Below, one piece after another: positions 28,792 to 38,163 of a stretch of 64,000 nucleotides of DNA. The translations under genes and the position numbers were made by a program. The stretch is from Pseudomonas sp. Root71 (GTDB lineage Bacteria; Pseudomonadota; Gammaproteobacteria; Pseudomonadales; Pseudomonadaceae), in contig NZ_LMHY01000026.1 in assembly GCF_001429045.1 (NCBI RefSeq), forward strand, positions 214,572 through 278,571, in the 5' to 3' direction. The notes beneath the pieces are model-generated. The model searched no databases and had not been told where the DNA came from. It was given only the letters and a program-made list of their open reading frames with translations. Every line of letters starts with the position of its first letter. Position 1 is the stretch's first letter.

Positions 28792-28817
28792 AAAAAATCG
28801 CAACGGCGACGTTTTTT
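28792..28817 (+). terminator. Probable terminator after eno
   Basis: An A6 run, the hairpin TCGC-AACG-GCGA, a CG bulge and T6 lie 35 nt past the eno stop. The A and T runs can extend the stem. Confidence 0.6.
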
Positions 28818-28928
28818 GCCACTAATCTGATGCCTTATATGCACAAGCCTGGTTCTTCCAGGCTTCGTGCTATCAGAAGCTTCACGTTTTGGCATGGCTG
28901 TCTTTTTTCACTGGATACCTGATATTCG

Positions 28929-29207
28929 ATGCGCAGTCCCAATTGGTTGTTCCTCGTCTTGCTCCTGCTGCTGGCTGGCCTGCAGTACCGTCTGTGGGTG
29001 GGTAATGGCAGCCTGGCGCAAGTGGCCGAGTTGACTCAGCAGATTGCCGATCAGCAAGCTGAGAACCAGGCGTTGCTGGAGCGCAACCGGGTGATGGACG
29101 CCGAAGTCAGTGAGTTGAAAAAGGGCATGGAGACCGTCGAAGAGCGGGCTCGCCATGAGTTGGGCATGGTCAAGGATGGTGAAACCCTTTACCAGCTGGC
29201 CCAATGA
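28929..29207 (+). CDS. ftsB: Cell division protein FtsB
   Basis: Small bitopic membrane protein that bridges FtsL and FtsQ in the divisome. The protein has 92 residues: a short cytoplasmic start, one membrane segment (LFLVLLLLLAGLQYRLWVG, about 7-25), a leucine-rich coiled coil (residues 28-75, e.g. LAQVAELTQQIADQQAENQA), and the conserved tail ELGMVKDGETLYQL. Its TGA overlaps the ispD start. The eno-ftsB-ispD order is conserved. Confidence 0.95.
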   Translation: MRSPNWLFLVLLLLLAGLQYRLWVGNGSLAQVAELTQQIADQQAENQALLERNRVMDAEVSELKKGMETVEERARHELGMVKDGETLYQLAQ

Positions 29208-29911
29208 TTAATTCGTTACCGGCCTTCTGGGCCGTGATTCCTGCCGCGGGCATCGGTGCCCGTATGGCCGCGGACCGTCCCAAGCAATACCTGCAACTGG
29301 GCGGGCGCACTATTCTCGAACACAGCCTTGGCTGTTTCCTTGACCACCCATGCCTGAAAGGTCTGGTGGTCAGTGTTGCTGTTGACGATCCTTATTGGCC
29401 GAACCTGGCGTGTGCGAATGATCCGCGTATTGCCCGGGTCGAGGGCGGCGCCGAACGTTCCGGCTCGGTGCTCAATGCCTTGCTGCATTTGCATGCGCAG
29501 GGTGCCGACGATGAGGATTGGGTACTGGTTCACGATGCCGCGCGGCCGAACCTCAGTCGTGACGATCTGGACAAGTTGCTGGCTGAACTGGCTGACGATC
29601 CTGTCGGCGGACTGCTGGCGGTTCCGGCGCGGGATACGCTCAAGCGGGTCGACAAACACGGTCGTGTGGTCGAAACCGTGGACCGCAGTGTGATCTGGCA
29701 GGCCTACACGCCGCAGATGTTTCGCCTTGGGGCGTTGCATCGCGCACTGGCTGACAGTCTGGTGGCCGATGCCGTTATTACCGACGAAGCCTCGGCGATG
29801 GAGTGGGCCGGTTCTGCGCCACGGCTGATCGAAGGGCGGTCCGATAACCTCAAGGTTACGCGTCCTGAGGATCTTGAATGGTTGAGACAGCGTTGGGCTA
29901 ATCGTCGCTAG
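29204..29911 (+). CDS. ispD: 2-C-methyl-D-erythritol 4-phosphate cytidylyltransferase
   Basis: Third MEP-pathway step: MEP + CTP to CDP-ME. The protein has 235 residues. The N-terminal nucleotide loop is AVIPAAGIGARMAADRPKQYL and the second signature is VLVHDAARPNLS. It overlaps ftsB. ispF lies 3.1 kb downstream, separated here by a LysR-adhC-fghA insertion relative to genomes where ispD and ispF are adjacent. Confidence 0.96.
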   Translation: MINSLPAFWAVIPAAGIGARMAADRPKQYLQLGGRTILEHSLGCFLDHPCLKGLVVSVAVDDPYWPNLACANDPRIARVEGGAERSGSVLNALLHLHAQGADDEDWVLVHDAARPNLSRDDLDKLLAELADDPVGGLLAVPARDTLKRVDKHGRVVETVDRSVIWQAYTPQMFRLGALHRALADSLVADAVITDEASAMEWAGSAPRLIEGRSDNLKVTRPEDLEWLRQRWANRR

Positions 29912-29913
29912 TA

Positions 29914-29993
29914 GATCGCAGCCTGCGGCAGCTCCTACAAAGATCGATTACGTATCACCTGAAGTCCTGTAGGAGCTGCCGCAGGCTGCGATC
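29914..29993. repeat. REP doublet, GTAGGAGCTGCCG family
   Basis: Inverted halves GATCGCAGCCTGCGGCAGCT (from 29914) and its complement ending at 29993, around a 28-nt spacer. It lies between the convergent ispD and LysR stops, the usual place for these elements. Family members are at 52583, 54886 and 59163. Confidence 0.9.
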
Positions 29994-30001
29994 TTTTGAT
30001 C

Positions 30002-30898
30002 TTAAATCCTGTACTCGGGCCTTTGAGCCAACCCCTCCTTCAAAAAGTCCACCAACTTGCGCACCTTCGGCGACAAATGCCGCTGCTGCGGATACAGCGC
30101 CCAAACCGCCGTATTCGGTGGTTGATGTGCTTCCAGCAATGAAATCAACGCGCCGCTATTCAAATGCTCCAGCACGTAATAGTCCGGCAACTGACACAGC
30201 CCTACGCCTTGCAGTGCGGCATCGAGTACCGCTTGCCCACTGTTGCAACGCCAGTTTCCCTGGACCCTTTGCGAAAATTCCCGTCCGTTCTGTTCCAGTT
30301 GCCACAGGTCCGAACTGCCGATTAGGCAGTTGTGGCGGCTCAGTTCCGACAGGCTGTGCGGGCGACCGTAGCGCTCAAGGTAGGAGGGCGATGCACAGAG
30401 AAACATGCGGCGCGGTGCGAGGCGGGTGGCGACCAGCCGTGAATCCTGTAAGCGCCCGAGGCGAATCGCCAGGTCGAGGCCTTCGTGTACCAGCTCAAGC
30501 TGGCGATTGGTCAGTTCGATGTCGATACGCAGTTGCGGATACAGTCCCATGAAGCGGGTCACCAGCGGCACGATGAAACGCTCGCCGTAAGCCACGGCGC
30601 AGGTCATGCGCAGCATGCCCTTGGGTTCGCTGGTCAGGTCACCGACCGCGCGCAACGCCTCTTCGCGGCCGTCCTGTAAACGCTGGCAATGTTGCAGGAA
30701 GGTTTGCCCGGCTTCGGTCAGCGTGACCCGACGGGTACTGCGGTAGAGCAGACGGGTTTGCAGGCGTTCTTCAAGGCGTACGATTTGTCGACTGACGTGG
30801 GAGGAGGAAACCCCCAGGCGCTGCGCCGCAGCGGTGAACTGGCTGCATTCGGCAACGGCGACAAACTCGTCGATCCCTTCCCAGCGATTTTCGGACAT
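30002..30898 (-). CDS. LysR-family transcriptional regulator divergent from adhC
   Basis: The 298-residue protein has an N-terminal winged HTH (residues 8-65: FVAVAECSQFTAAAQRLGVS followed by SSHVSRQIVRLEERL) and a C-terminal effector domain of the type-2 periplasmic-binding fold. It is transcribed away from the formaldehyde oxidation genes adhC-fghA, with a 107-nt shared control region containing a 22-bp dyad. Regulation of adhC is inferred from this layout and from LysR habits; the effector is not known. It resembles the CrgA/AaeR-like branch (LLYRSTRRVTLTEAG), a large and functionally mixed group. Confidence 0.9.
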   Translation of the reverse strand: MSENRWEGIDEFVAVAECSQFTAAAQRLGVSSSHVSRQIVRLEERLQTRLLYRSTRRVTLTEAGQTFLQHCQRLQDGREEALRAVGDLTSEPKGMLRMTCAVAYGERFIVPLVTRFMGLYPQLRIDIELTNRQLELVHEGLDLAIRLGRLQDSRLVATRLAPRRMFLCASPSYLERYGRPHSLSELSRHNCLIGSSDLWQLEQNGREFSQRVQGNWRCNSGQAVLDAALQGVGLCQLPDYYVLEHLNSGALISLLEAHQPPNTAVWALYPQQRHLSPKVRKLVDFLKEGLAQRPEYRI

Positions 30899-30903
30899 CG
30901 AAG

Positions 30904-30925
30904 ATTATCCCTGTACAGCAATAAT
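30904..30925. promoter_or_regulatory. Dyad in the LysR/adhC control region
   Basis: ATTAT (30904-30908) and ATAAT (30921-30925) are placed symmetrically about the perfect palindrome CTGTACAG (30911-30918); 18 of the 22 positions are symmetric. It lies 5 bp upstream of the LysR start codon, as expected for an autoregulatory LysR site. Confidence 0.5.
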
Positions 30926-31005
30926 ATTTTGCATTTACATCGATTATTCATCGTTGAGCCATGTATTACACTCCCTGTCTCGTTTTTATTCACTGGAGAG
31001 TCATC

Positions 31006-32118
31006 ATGATCAAGTCGCGCGCCGCCGTTGCCTTCGAGGCCAAGAAGCCCCTTGAAATCGTTGAAGTCGATGTCGCCATGCCCAAGGCCGGCGAAGTCTT
31101 GCTGCGCGTGGTGGCCTCCGGTGTTTGCCATACCGATGCCTACACATTGTCAGGCGCAGATCCGGAAGGCATTTTTCCGTCAATTCTCGGCCACGAAGGT
31201 GGTGCGATCGTGGAAGCGATTGGCGAGGGCGTGACCTCCGTTGCGGTCGGCGATCATGTGATCCCGCTGTACACCCCGGAATGCCGTCAGTGCAAATTCT
31301 GCCTGTCGGGTAAAACCAACCTCTGCCAGGCGATTCGCGCGACCCAGGGCAAAGGCCTGATGCCGGACGGCACTTCGCGTTTTTCCTACAAGGGCCAGCC
31401 GATTTTCCATTACATGGGCACTTCCACTTTTTCGGAGTACACCGTGCTGCCGGAAATTTCCGTGGCGAAAATTGCCAAGCAAGCACCGCTGGAAAAAGTC
31501 TGCCTGCTGGGCTGCGGCGTCACCACCGGCATTGGTGCAGTGCTCAACACCGCCAAGGTGAAACCGGGTGATACCGTGGCCATTTTCGGCCTCGGCGGCA
31601 TCGGTCTGTCGGCTGTCATCGGCGCCGTAAAAGCCAAGGCTGCCCGCATCATCGCCATCGACATAAACCCGGCCAAATTCGAGATCGCCAAACAGCTGGG
31701 CGCAACCGACTGCGTGAACCCGAAAGACTTCGATCGTCCGATCCAGGAAGTCATCGTCGACATGACTGATGGCGGGGTCGATTTTTCCTTCGAGTGCATC
31801 GGCAATGTGCAGCTGATGCGCGCGGCACTGGAGTGCTGCCACAAGGGCTGGGGCGAGTCGGTCATCATCGGCGTTGCCGGTGCCGGCCAGGAAATCTCGA
31901 CCCGTCCGTTCCAGTTGGTCACCGGTCGCGTCTGGCGGGGTTCGGCGTTCGGCGGTGTGCGCGGCCGTACCGAGTTGCCAAGCTATGTGGAGATGGCCGA
32001 GACCGGTGAGATTCCGCTGGATACCTTCATCACCCACACCATGGGCCTGGAAGATATCAACAAGGCGTTTGACCTGATGCACGAAGGAAAAAGCATCCGC
32101 TCCGTCATCCATTTCTGA
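31006..32118 (+). CDS. adhC: S-(hydroxymethyl)glutathione dehydrogenase / class III alcohol dehydrogenase
   Basis: Oxidises the glutathione-formaldehyde adduct to S-formylglutathione with NAD+, the first enzymatic step of formaldehyde detoxification. The protein has 370 residues from ATG 31006 (MIKSRAAVAFEAKKPLEI); an in-frame ATG at 30961 would add 15 residues and lies in the AT-rich control region. Zinc-site residues are visible in SGVCHTD and GHEGGAIVEAIGEGV, the structural zinc in PECRQCKFCLSGKTNLC, and the Rossmann loop in FGLGGIGLSAVIGA. fghA follows after 8 nt. Also called frmA. Confidence 0.96.
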   Translation: MIKSRAAVAFEAKKPLEIVEVDVAMPKAGEVLLRVVASGVCHTDAYTLSGADPEGIFPSILGHEGGAIVEAIGEGVTSVAVGDHVIPLYTPECRQCKFCLSGKTNLCQAIRATQGKGLMPDGTSRFSYKGQPIFHYMGTSTFSEYTVLPEISVAKIAKQAPLEKVCLLGCGVTTGIGAVLNTAKVKPGDTVAIFGLGGIGLSAVIGAVKAKAARIIAIDINPAKFEIAKQLGATDCVNPKDFDRPIQEVIVDMTDGGVDFSFECIGNVQLMRAALECCHKGWGESVIIGVAGAGQEISTRPFQLVTGRVWRGSAFGGVRGRTELPSYVEMAETGEIPLDTFITHTMGLEDINKAFDLMHEGKSIRSVIHF

Positions 32119-32126
32119 GGTCCGCC

Positions 32127-32972
32127 ATGAGCCTGGAAAACATCTCCTGCCAGAAAAGCTTCGGCGGCTGGCACAAGCGCTATCGCCATCGCTCGGAAGT
32201 GCTCGGCTGCGACATGGTGTTTGCCGTGTACCTGCCGCCGCAGGCGGAGCAGGGCGGCAAGCTGCCGGTGCTGTACTGGTTGTCCGGCCTGACCTGTACC
32301 GATGAGAACTTCATGCAAAAGGCCGGCGCCATGCGCATGGCCGCCGAGCTGGGGCTGATCATCGTCGCACCGGATACCAGCCCTCGCGGTCCTGAAGTGC
32401 CGGGCGATCCGGATGGCGCCTGGGACTTTGGCCTCGGCGCCGGTTTTTACCTGAATGCCACCCAGGAACCGTGGTCGCGGCATTATCGGATGCATGACTA
32501 TGTCGTGCAGGAATTGCCGACATTGGTCGAAGCCCATTTCCCTGCGTCGGACAAGCGCGGTATCAGCGGACATTCCATGGGCGGCCACGGTGCGCTGGTC
32601 TGTGCCTTGCGCAATCCGGGGCGTTATCAGTCGGTGTCGGCGTTCTCGCCGATCAACAATCCGATGGATTGCCCGTGGGGGCAGAAGGCCTTCTCCCGCT
32701 TTCTGGGAGAGGACCGTTCGAAATGGCGCGAATGGGATGCCTGCGCGTTGATTGCCGAGGTCGATGAAAAGCTGCCGCTGTTGGTCGACCAGGGTGATCG
32801 CGACGATTTCCTCGCCAACCAGCTCAAGCCGGAAGCCTTGCAGCAGGCGGCCAAACAGGCGGGTCACCCATTGACGTTGCGTCTGCAACCGGGCTACGAC
32901 CACAGCTATTTCTTCATTGCCAGTTTCATCGATGAGCACTTGCGGCATCACGCGCATGCTCTGGTTGGCTAA
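32127..32972 (+). CDS. fghA: S-formylglutathione hydrolase
   Basis: Serine esterase (D-type alpha/beta hydrolase) that releases formate and glutathione from the AdhC product. The protein has 281 residues. The nucleophile elbow is GHSMGG with Ser150. Acid and base candidates lie in DQGDRDDF and GYDHSYFF. The LSGLTCTDENF segment near residue 52 forms the oxyanion region. It is coupled to adhC (8-nt gap). Also called frmB. Confidence 0.95.
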   Translation: MSLENISCQKSFGGWHKRYRHRSEVLGCDMVFAVYLPPQAEQGGKLPVLYWLSGLTCTDENFMQKAGAMRMAAELGLIIVAPDTSPRGPEVPGDPDGAWDFGLGAGFYLNATQEPWSRHYRMHDYVVQELPTLVEAHFPASDKRGISGHSMGGHGALVCALRNPGRYQSVSAFSPINNPMDCPWGQKAFSRFLGEDRSKWREWDACALIAEVDEKLPLLVDQGDRDDFLANQLKPEALQQAAKQAGHPLTLRLQPGYDHSYFFIASFIDEHLRHHAHALVG

Positions 32973-32986
32973 TGCAGGTAGAATCA

Positions 32987-33015
32987 CGCCCTGACAAAAA
33001 TCGGGGCGTTTTTTT
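32987..33015 (+). terminator. Terminator-like hairpin abutting the ispF start codon
   Basis: CGCCC (32987-32991) pairs with GGGCG (33004-33008) and is followed by seven T, immediately before ATG 33016. It is placed as a terminator of adhC-fghA. However, the only purine-rich stretch that could serve as the ispF ribosome site (GGGGCG) is inside the 3' arm. A TAGAAT at 32979-32984 may be a -10 for ispF. Confidence 0.65.
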
Positions 33016-33489
33016 ATGCGTATTGGCCACGGCTATGATGTGCACCGTTTCGCTGAAGGCGATTTCATCACTCTGGGCGGCGTGCGCATTGCACACAGCT
33101 TCGGACTGCTCGCTCACTCTGACGGTGACGTCCTCCTGCACGCCTTGAGCGATGCCTTGCTTGGCGCCGCGGCACTGGGCGACATCGGCAAGCATTTCCC
33201 GGATACCGACCCGAAATTCAAGGGTGCCGACAGCCGTGCGCTGTTGCGTCACGTCGTCGCACTGGTTCATGCCAAAGGCTGGAAAGTCGGTAACGTCGAT
33301 AACACCATCGTCGCCCAGGCGCCGAAAATGGCCCCGCATATCGAATCGATGCGCGCGCTGATTGCCGCGGATCTTCAAGTAGAGTTGGATCAAGTGAACG
33401 TGAAAGCTACCACCACCGAAAAGCTCGGCTTTGTCGGTCGCGAAGAAGGCATTGCCGTGCACTCCGTTGCCTTGTTGCTGCGCGCATGA
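33016..33489 (+). CDS. ispF: 2-C-methyl-D-erythritol 2,4-cyclodiphosphate synthase
   Basis: Fifth MEP-pathway step: cyclises CDP-ME-2-phosphate and releases CMP. The protein has 157 residues. Metal ligands D8 and H10 lie in RIGHGYDVHRF and H42 in SDGDVLLHAL. GDIGKHFPDTD is present. The start ATG directly follows a T7 run of a hairpin, with no ordinary Shine-Dalgarno between. It overlaps truD (ATGA). Confidence 0.96.
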   Translation: MRIGHGYDVHRFAEGDFITLGGVRIAHSFGLLAHSDGDVLLHALSDALLGAAALGDIGKHFPDTDPKFKGADSRALLRHVVALVHAKGWKVGNVDNTIVAQAPKMAPHIESMRALIAADLQVELDQVNVKATTTEKLGFVGREEGIAVHSVALLLRA

Positions 33490-34544
33490 ACGAACTGCAA
33501 TTGCTCGGCCCGCGGGCTTACGGTGAGGCCCTCGGCACGGCGGTCCTGAAAGCGATCGCGGAAGATTTCCAGGTCGACGAAGTCCTCGACATTCCCCTCA
33601 GCGGCGAAGGCGAACACCTGTGGATCTGGGTGGAAAAGCGCGGCCTCAATACTGAAGAAGCGGCGCGACGGATTGCCAAGGCTGCCGGCGTGCCATTGCG
33701 CACCGTCAGTTATGCCGGGCTCAAGGACCGTCAGGCGTTGACTCGCCAGTGGTTCAGCGTGCAACTGCCAGGCAAGGCCGACCCTGATCTGTCAGCGGCA
33801 GAAAACGATACGCTGAAGATCCTCAAGACCGCCCGCCACAAGCGCAAACTGCAACGCGGTGCCCACTCGGCCAATGGTTTTACGTTGCGCCTGACGCAAT
33901 TTTCCGGCGACAAGGTCGCGCTTGAAGAGCGTCTGCAATTGATCGCCAAACAAGGCATCCCCAATTATTTCGGCGCCCAGCGTTTCGGTCATGACGGCGG
34001 CAACGTCATCGATGCTCGCGCCTGGGCCGCGCGCAAGGCCTTGCCGGAGCAGCGCAACGTGCGCTCGCGTCTGCTCTCCACGGCGCGCAGTTTTCTGTTC
34101 AATCAGGTGCTGGCCGCACGAGTTGCCGATGGCACCTGGCAGCGTGCCCAGGTGGGCGATCTGCTGGCGTTCACCGACAGCCGCAGCTTTTTCCCGGCAG
34201 GCGAAGCCGAGTGCAGCGACCCGCGCCTGGCGATTCTCGATCTGCATCCGACCGGTCCGCAGTGGGGCGAAGGTGACTCGCCGGCCACGGGCGTTGTCCA
34301 TGAACTGGAGCAGGCCATCGCCGCACGCGAAGCGGATTTGCGTGACTGGTTGATCAACGCCGGAATGAGCCACGAACGTCGCATCCTGCGGCTGCCCATT
34401 GGCGGGTTGACGTGGCATTATCCCTCGCTGGACATTCTGCAACTGGAATTCGTCCTGCCGGCCGGATGCTTCGCCACCGTATTGGTGCGCGAGCTTGTTG
34501 ATCTGGTGCCGGTGGGGCAGACGGACAGCCCATGCGTATTCTGA
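33486..34544 (+). CDS. truD: tRNA pseudouridine(13) synthase
   Basis: Isomerises U13 in tRNA-Glu. The protein has 352 residues. The catalytic Asp is D81 in SYAGLKDRQALTRQWFS. PNYFGAQRFGHDGGN is the other TruD signature (residues 158-172). The start overlaps ispF by 4 nt and the end overlaps surE by 13 nt. This ispF-truD-surE-pcm-nlpD-rpoS string is conserved. Confidence 0.96.
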   Translation: MNELQLLGPRAYGEALGTAVLKAIAEDFQVDEVLDIPLSGEGEHLWIWVEKRGLNTEEAARRIAKAAGVPLRTVSYAGLKDRQALTRQWFSVQLPGKADPDLSAAENDTLKILKTARHKRKLQRGAHSANGFTLRLTQFSGDKVALEERLQLIAKQGIPNYFGAQRFGHDGGNVIDARAWAARKALPEQRNVRSRLLSTARSFLFNQVLAARVADGTWQRAQVGDLLAFTDSRSFFPAGEAECSDPRLAILDLHPTGPQWGEGDSPATGVVHELEQAIAAREADLRDWLINAGMSHERRILRLPIGGLTWHYPSLDILQLEFVLPAGCFATVLVRELVDLVPVGQTDSPCVF

Positions 34545-35281
34545 TTTCTAACGACGATGGGGTAACAGCACCCGGTCTCGCCGCGCTTTATGCTGCGCTG
34601 GCGGATTACACCGAGTGCGTGGTTATCGCCCCGGACCAGGACAAGAGCGGCGCCAGCAGTTCGCTGACGCTCGACCGTCCGTTGCACCCGCAAATCCTGG
34701 CCAACGGCTTTATCAGCCTCAATGGCACGCCAACCGATTGTGTGCACCTGGGCCTCAACGGCCTGCTGGAGCGCGAAGCGGACATGGTGGTTTCCGGTAT
34801 CAACCTGGGCGCGAACCTGGGGGACGATGTCCTGTATTCCGGTACAGTGGCGGCGGCCCTTGAGGGGCGTTTCCTGAAACATCCTTCCTTTGCCTTTTCG
34901 CTGGTCTCACGCCAGGTAGATAACCTTCCCACGGCTGCCCATTTCGCGCGCAAACTGGTTGAAGCCCATGCTGATCTGGATCTGCCACCGCGTACGGTAC
35001 TGAACGTGAACATTCCCAATTTGCCGCTGGACCGTATCCGCGGTATCCAGCTGACTCGCCTGGGCCATCGCGCCCGAGCCGCGGCACCGATGAAAGTGGT
35101 GGATCCGCGGGGCAAGTCCGGTTATTGGATCGCCGCGGCCGGGGATGCCGAAGATGGCGGCCCGGGTACCGATTTCCATGCAGTGATGCAGGGTTATGTT
35201 TCGATCACGCCGCTGCAACTGGATCGCACCTTCAATGATGCCTTCAGAAGTCTGGACGGCTGGCTGGAGGGGTTGCGCTGA
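34532..35281 (+). CDS. surE: 5'/3'-nucleotidase SurE
   Basis: Metal-dependent phosphatase for nucleoside monophosphates, linked to stationary-phase survival. The protein has 249 residues. MRILISNDDGVTAPGL carries the metal ligands D8 and D9. SGINLGANLGDDVLYSGTVAAA is the family signature. Its last base is the first base of the pcm start (TGATG), indicating coupled translation. Confidence 0.96.
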   Translation: MRILISNDDGVTAPGLAALYAALADYTECVVIAPDQDKSGASSSLTLDRPLHPQILANGFISLNGTPTDCVHLGLNGLLEREADMVVSGINLGANLGDDVLYSGTVAAALEGRFLKHPSFAFSLVSRQVDNLPTAAHFARKLVEAHADLDLPPRTVLNVNIPNLPLDRIRGIQLTRLGHRARAAAPMKVVDPRGKSGYWIAAAGDAEDGGPGTDFHAVMQGYVSITPLQLDRTFNDAFRSLDGWLEGLR

Positions 35282-35958
35282 TGGGTCGCGAACAAGACGA
35301 TATGCTGCGCCGCGGCATCGGCATGACCTCCCAGCGAACTCGGGAGCGGCTGATCCAGCGCCTGTACGAAGAAGGCATCTCCAACGCCAGGGTGCTGGAG
35401 GTCATTCGCCGGACCCCGCGCCATCTGTTCGTCGACGAAGCGCTGGCGCACCGTGCCTATGAAGACACCGCGCTGCCGATTGGCAACAACCAGACCATCT
35501 CCCAGCCTTATATGGTGGCGCGCATGAGCGAGCTGCTGCTGGAGGCCGGTCCCCTCGACAAGGTGCTGGAGATCGGTACCGGGTCGGGTTATCAGACGGC
35601 GGTGCTGTCGCAACTGGTCGAGCGTGTGTTCTCGGTCGAGCGTATCAAGGTTCTGCAGGATCGGGCAAAGGAACGTCTGGTCGAACTGAACCTGCGCAAC
35701 GTGGTGTTCCGCTGGGGCGATGGCTGGGAGGGCTGGCCGGCACTGGCACCGTACAACGGGATTATCGTCACCGCAGTGGCGACCGATGTGCCCCAGGCAC
35801 TGCTTGACCAGTTGGCACCGGGAGGCCGGATGGTGATCCCGGTCGGGGCCGGCGAAGTCCAGCAATTGATGCTGATCATCCGCGAGGAACAAGGTTTTTC
35901 CAGGCATGTCCTGGGGGCTGTGCGCTTCGTGCCATTGCTCAATGGGCCACTGGCCTGA
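35281..35958 (+). CDS. pcm: Protein-L-isoaspartate O-methyltransferase
   Basis: Repairs isoaspartyl residues in aged proteins using S-adenosylmethionine. The coupled start ATG 35281, with GGAGG upstream in surE, gives 225 residues. The next ATG at 35323 (MTSQRTRERLIQRL) gives the 211-residue form usual in the family but has no ribosome site; either could be used. SAM-binding motif I: VLEIGTGSGYQTAVLS. The substrate loop NQTISQPYMVARM is intact. Confidence 0.94.
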   Translation: MGREQDDMLRRGIGMTSQRTRERLIQRLYEEGISNARVLEVIRRTPRHLFVDEALAHRAYEDTALPIGNNQTISQPYMVARMSELLLEAGPLDKVLEIGTGSGYQTAVLSQLVERVFSVERIKVLQDRAKERLVELNLRNVVFRWGDGWEGWPALAPYNGIIVTAVATDVPQALLDQLAPGGRMVIPVGAGEVQQLMLIIREEQGFSRHVLGAVRFVPLLNGPLA

Positions 35959-36170
35959 GCATTTGTTTCGGCACGCTGAATTCTCTTCGATTGCCTTTGT
36001 CTTACAGCGGCATCGTTGTGTTAAACGGGATTCATCGTCAGGCAGCAAACGTGTGCGCGACACCGATTCGCCACATTAAAGGTAAAGCGGGCACGGCCCG
36101 TTATACTTGCGACAGTTCATTACCGGACTCCGGTATTTCACATTTTCAGCCACCACAGAGGGAGCGGCGG

Positions 36171-37028
36171 GTGAGTCTCACAGTCATTGCGCAGCGTATG
36201 AGTAAAACGAGCTTTCAGCGCCTGGTGACTGGCCTTGTCTTGAGCACGTTGCTGGTCGGTTGTTCCAGCAACAAGTCCAGCGATGTTCGTGTCGTCGACC
36301 GCAACAACGCCGCAACCCAGCGTCCGGCCGTGACCACCGGACAATACGTGGTTCGGCCCAAGGACACCCTGTTTTCCATTGCCTTCCGTTACGGCTGGGA
36401 CTACAAGGCCCTGGCGGCACGCAACAACATTCCCGCGCCTTACACCATCCGCCCGGGTCAGACGATTCGCTTTGATGGTCGTACCGATTCAACGTCGACG
36501 GCGGTGGTCAGTTCGTCCAGCTCAACACCTTCGTCGTCGAGTAAAACCACGGTCATCCGTCGTTCGGCAAACGGTACGACCACCAGCACCACGACGGTTG
36601 TACCGTCCGTCGCGAGCAAGCCTGCACCCGCTCCGTTGCCCCCTCCCGGGCCAGCCCCGACCGGCTGGGGATGGCCATCTAATGGCATTCTGATTGGAAA
36701 ATTCTCTTCAAACGGTAGTTTGAATAAAGGAATTGATATCGCCGGAGATTTGGGACAGCCTGTTTTAGCTGCGTCTGATGGGACGGTGGTATACGCCGGG
36801 AGTGGCTTAAGGGGCTACGGCGAATTAGTAATCATCAAACACAGTGAAACCTACGTCAGTGCCTACGGACATAACCGCAGGTTGTTGGTTCGGGAGGGGC
36901 AGCAGGTCAAGGTCGGACAGACAATTGCCGAAATGGGGTCAACGGGTACAGACCGGGTGAAACTGCATTTTGAGATTCGCCGCCAAGGTAAACCTGTAGA
37001 TCCGCTGCAATTCCTGCCACGTCGTTGA
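36171..37028 (+). CDS. nlpD: Lipoprotein NlpD, murein hydrolase activator with LysM and degenerate M23 domain
   Basis: Outer-membrane lipoprotein that activates the septal amidase AmiC. The start is GTG 36171 (GGAG upstream); the frame is open back to 35991 but that part does not look like protein. The lipobox ends at C31 (TLLVGCSS). A LysM domain (QYVVRPKDTLFSIAFRYGW) is followed by a Ser/Thr/Pro linker and a C-terminal M23 fold. In the latter, the first zinc His is replaced (LNKGIDIAG) and the end reads LHFEIRR, consistent with an inactive activator. A candidate nlpD -10, TATACT, is at 36102-36107. Bases 36680-36850 are unusually AT-rich for this genome; rpoS is known to be transcribed from inside nlpD in this genus. 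Confidence 0.93.
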   Translation: MSLTVIAQRMSKTSFQRLVTGLVLSTLLVGCSSNKSSDVRVVDRNNAATQRPAVTTGQYVVRPKDTLFSIAFRYGWDYKALAARNNIPAPYTIRPGQTIRFDGRTDSTSTAVVSSSSSTPSSSSKTTVIRRSANGTTTSTTTVVPSVASKPAPAPLPPPGPAPTGWGWPSNGILIGKFSSNGSLNKGIDIAGDLGQPVLAASDGTVVYAGSGLRGYGELVIIKHSETYVSAYGHNRRLLVREGQQVKVGQTIAEMGSTGTDRVKLHFEIRRQGKPVDPLQFLPRR

Positions 37029-37037
37029 TTGCTTACC

Positions 37038-37068
37038 AGCCTGTTCCGTCGCGTAGAGGGGACAGGCT
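37038..37068 (+). promoter_or_regulatory. Stable hairpin in the rpoS leader
   Basis: AGCCTGTTCC (37038-37047) pairs with GGGACAGGCT (37059-37068), ten pairs including one G-U, around an 11-nt loop. It lies between the nlpD stop and the rpoS start, 66 nt before the ATG. There is no T-run, so it is unlikely to be a terminator. Its role in rpoS mRNA is unknown. Confidence 0.55.
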
Positions 37069-37133
37069 CCAGCGTTGCCAGGGATAAAGGCGCCGCTTGA
37101 GCTTGAGGTCGAACTCACCAAAGGACTATAACA

Positions 37134-38141
<1,008 letters not shown>

Positions 38142-38163
38142 GGCACTCACTGCTCAGGCAATG

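Noticed and set aside
35991..36170. 60-codon N-terminal extension of nlpD
   Set aside because: Would place the lipoprotein signal internally; a GTG with GGAG and a proper lipobox lies at 36171.
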